A DNA stretch of 64,000 bases, taken from the NCBI RefSeq assembly GCF_016755635.1, contig NZ_CP051500.1:1364001-1428000 (forward strand), in the 5' to 3' direction. The position numbers and the translations under genes are program-made. Position 1 is the first letter of the stretch; each line of letters opens with the position of its first letter. Shown here one piece after another: positions 62,893 to 64,000 of this stretch. Source of the stretch: Helicobacter pylori (lineage in GTDB: Bacteria; Campylobacterota; Campylobacteria; Campylobacterales; Helicobacteraceae). A model generated the notes under the pieces. That model saw only the letters and a list, made by a program, of their open reading frames with translations, had not been told where the DNA came from and ran no database searches.

Positions 62893-63159
62893 CTAGCCTA
62901 TGATTTTAGGAATGAGCTTGATTAAGGTTTTGGTGTAATCTAAAAGCATGTTCGTCATCCACGGCATGGTTAAAATCAGCACCCCAATCACGGCTAAAAT
63001 CTTAGGCACAAAAGACAAAGTCATTTCATTGATTTGAGTGGTCGCTTGAAAAATACTGACTAATAGCCCCACCACCAAGCCCGCTAGTAATACCGGTAAA
63101 GAAATCATCAAAGTGATTTTATAAGTCTCAATGGCGAGTTTCATGAGTTGTGATTCCAT
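62893..63159 (-). CDS. fliQ: Flagellar export apparatus protein FliQ
   Basis: 88 residues with two membrane helices (about 14-35 and 49-72); FliQ forms the export gate rod with FliP and FliR in the flagellar type III system. LPVLLAGLVVGLLVSIFQA and TQINEMTLSFVPKI match the family signature. Operon with fliI upstream and murB downstream. Confidence 0.95.
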   Translation of the reverse strand: MESQLMKLAIETYKITLMISLPVLLAGLVVGLLVSIFQATTQINEMTLSFVPKILAVIGVLILTMPWMTNMLLDYTKTLIKLIPKIIG

Positions 63160-63169
63160 AACATTCCTT

Positions 63170-64000
63170 TTATCTTAAGATTTCTTCTAATTGCTGAAAG
63201 CTTTGTTCAAAAGGCTGCAAAGCGTTTTCATCTTGCGCTAAAAACTGCTCCATTAAAGCCTTTTTCTTAATCGCTTCATCAAGCTCTTTATCGTTCCCCA
63301 TTTGATAAGAGCCGATGCGAATGAGCATTTCATTTTCTTTCAATAACGCATACAAACGGCGGAATTTTCTCGCATGCAAGTTTTGAGACTCGCTGATGAT
63401 GTCTTTAGCCACCCTTGATGCGGAGTTTAAAATATTGATGGGAGGGTAGATCCCATAATCGGTCAATTCCCTGCTTAAGACAATATGCCCGTCTAAAATA
63501 CTCCTGGCCTGATCGGCTATGGGATCGCTCAAATCATCGCCCTCTACTAGCACGCTAAAAAAAGCCGTAATGCTCCCCTTATTTTCTTCCTTGCCCGCCC
63601 TCTCCATTAATTGAGGCAATAAAGAAAGCGCGGATGGGGGGTAGCCTTTGGAAGTGGGCGGTTCGCCTAAGGCTAAACCGATTTCTCTTTGAGCCATAGC
63701 GAAACGAGTCACTGAATCCATGATAAACAACACGTCTAGCCCTTGGTTTTTAAAATACTCCGCCACGCTCATCGCGCAAAAAGCCCCGTATTTGCGCATC
63801 AAAGGGCTATCATCGCTCGTAGCGACCACCAACACGCAAGAGCTTAAATCCCCTTTTAAGTTTTTCTCTATAAATTCAGGGATTTCTCTGCCCCTTTCCC
63901 CAATCAAAGCGATCACTTTAATGGGCGCTAAGCAACCCCTAGTGATCATGCCCATTAGCGTGGATTTACCCACCCCAGAGCCGGCAAAAATGCCCAGTTT
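63170..64000 (-). CDS. fliI: Flagellum-specific ATPase FliI, C-terminal two-thirds (runs off the right edge)
   Basis: FliI energises flagellar protein export. The frame is open to the window edge, where minus-strand bases give KLGIFAGSGVGKSTLMG (Walker A). Downstream are ALIGERGREIPEFI, LFIMDSVTRFAMAQREIGLA (Walker B region) and PPTSKGYPPSALSLLPQLMERAG. The ending DENALQPFEQSFQQLEEIL is typical of the family. About 277 residues in view; the N-terminal part is outside. Confidence 0.95.
   Translation of the reverse strand, partial: KLGIFAGSGVGKSTLMGMITRGCLAPIKVIALIGERGREIPEFIEKNLKGDLSSCVLVVATSDDSPLMRKYGAFCAMSVAEYFKNQGLDVLFIMDSVTRFAMAQREIGLALGEPPTSKGYPPSALSLLPQLMERAGKEENKGSITAFFSVLVEGDDLSDPIADQARSILDGHIVLSRELTDYGIYPPINILNSASRVAKDIISESQNLHARKFRRLYALLKENEMLIRIGSYQMGNDKELDEAIKKKALMEQFLAQDENALQPFEQSFQQLEEILR

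Overview
This window is Helicobacter pylori chromosome, or a very close relative. The evidence is the AT-rich sequence, the gene order corA-pgk-gapA-ung ... murB-fliQ-fliI (from memory, the HP1344 to HP1420 stretch of strain 26695), the many restriction-modification (R-M) genes, the simple-sequence contingency tracts, and a 23S-5S rRNA unit with no 16S beside it. Gene identities come from reading the proteins; no database search was run.

Layout. 1-6.6 kb, minus strand: start of corA, pgk, a second-type GAPDH, ung, plsC, a membrane/SH3-like protein and a CtpA protease. 6.7-12.4 kb: R-M hotspot with a dead HinfI-type (HpyAIV-like) methylase/nuclease pair inserted between 113-bp direct repeats at the 3' end of a type IIG enzyme gene that is itself broken at homopolymers. 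12.4-22.9 kb, minus: NAD synthesis (nadC, nadA), psd, two small coiled-coil/envelope genes, menaquinone prenyltransferase, comEC, dnaB, nnr, and the copper-responsive two-component pair crdR/crdS, with crdS off-frame in an A8 tract. 23.0-31.5 kb: MboII-type (HpyAII-like) R-M system with a frameshifted nuclease, then a type III mod/res pair with mod switched off by a G9 tract. 31.6-36.7 kb, minus: mreC, mreB, clpX, lpxA, fabZ, fliW. 36.8-41.1 kb, plus: bamD/comL, lon, tyrA. 41.2-46.5 kb, minus: a secreted nuclease and a second type III system, with res off in a C13 tract. 46.7-48.4 kb, plus: bioB and a YihY-type membrane protein. 49-53 kb, minus: 5S and 23S rRNA, with a one-gene insertion (possible EVE/PUA-like domain) bracketed by a duplicated 5S end. 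53.6-57.4 kb, plus: octamer tandem repeat and an accessory cluster with a GmrSD-like DUF262/DUF1524 protein between two unrecognised genes. 57.5-64 kb: queF, rsfS, miaA (no ATG start), a family 8 glycosyltransferase, a phase-off phosphoethanolamine transferase, murB, fliQ and part of fliI.

Two themes stand out. First, three separate restriction or defence-type insertions share one architecture: a gene set inserted between direct copies of flanking sequence, with the last gene stopping at or within about 10 bp of the repeat. The repeats are 113 bp at HpyAIV, 65+62 bp at HpyAII and about 110 bp at the 5S locus. This fits the 'insertion with long target duplication' model proposed for H. pylori R-M genes. 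Second, at least five genes (type IIG, crdS, mod of type III no. 1, res of type III no. 2, and the phosphoethanolamine transferase) are out of frame at simple repeats, so this is a snapshot of a population with many switches off.

Frameshift calls rest on the given bases. Long homopolymers are also where sequencing errors fall, so each needs read-level support.
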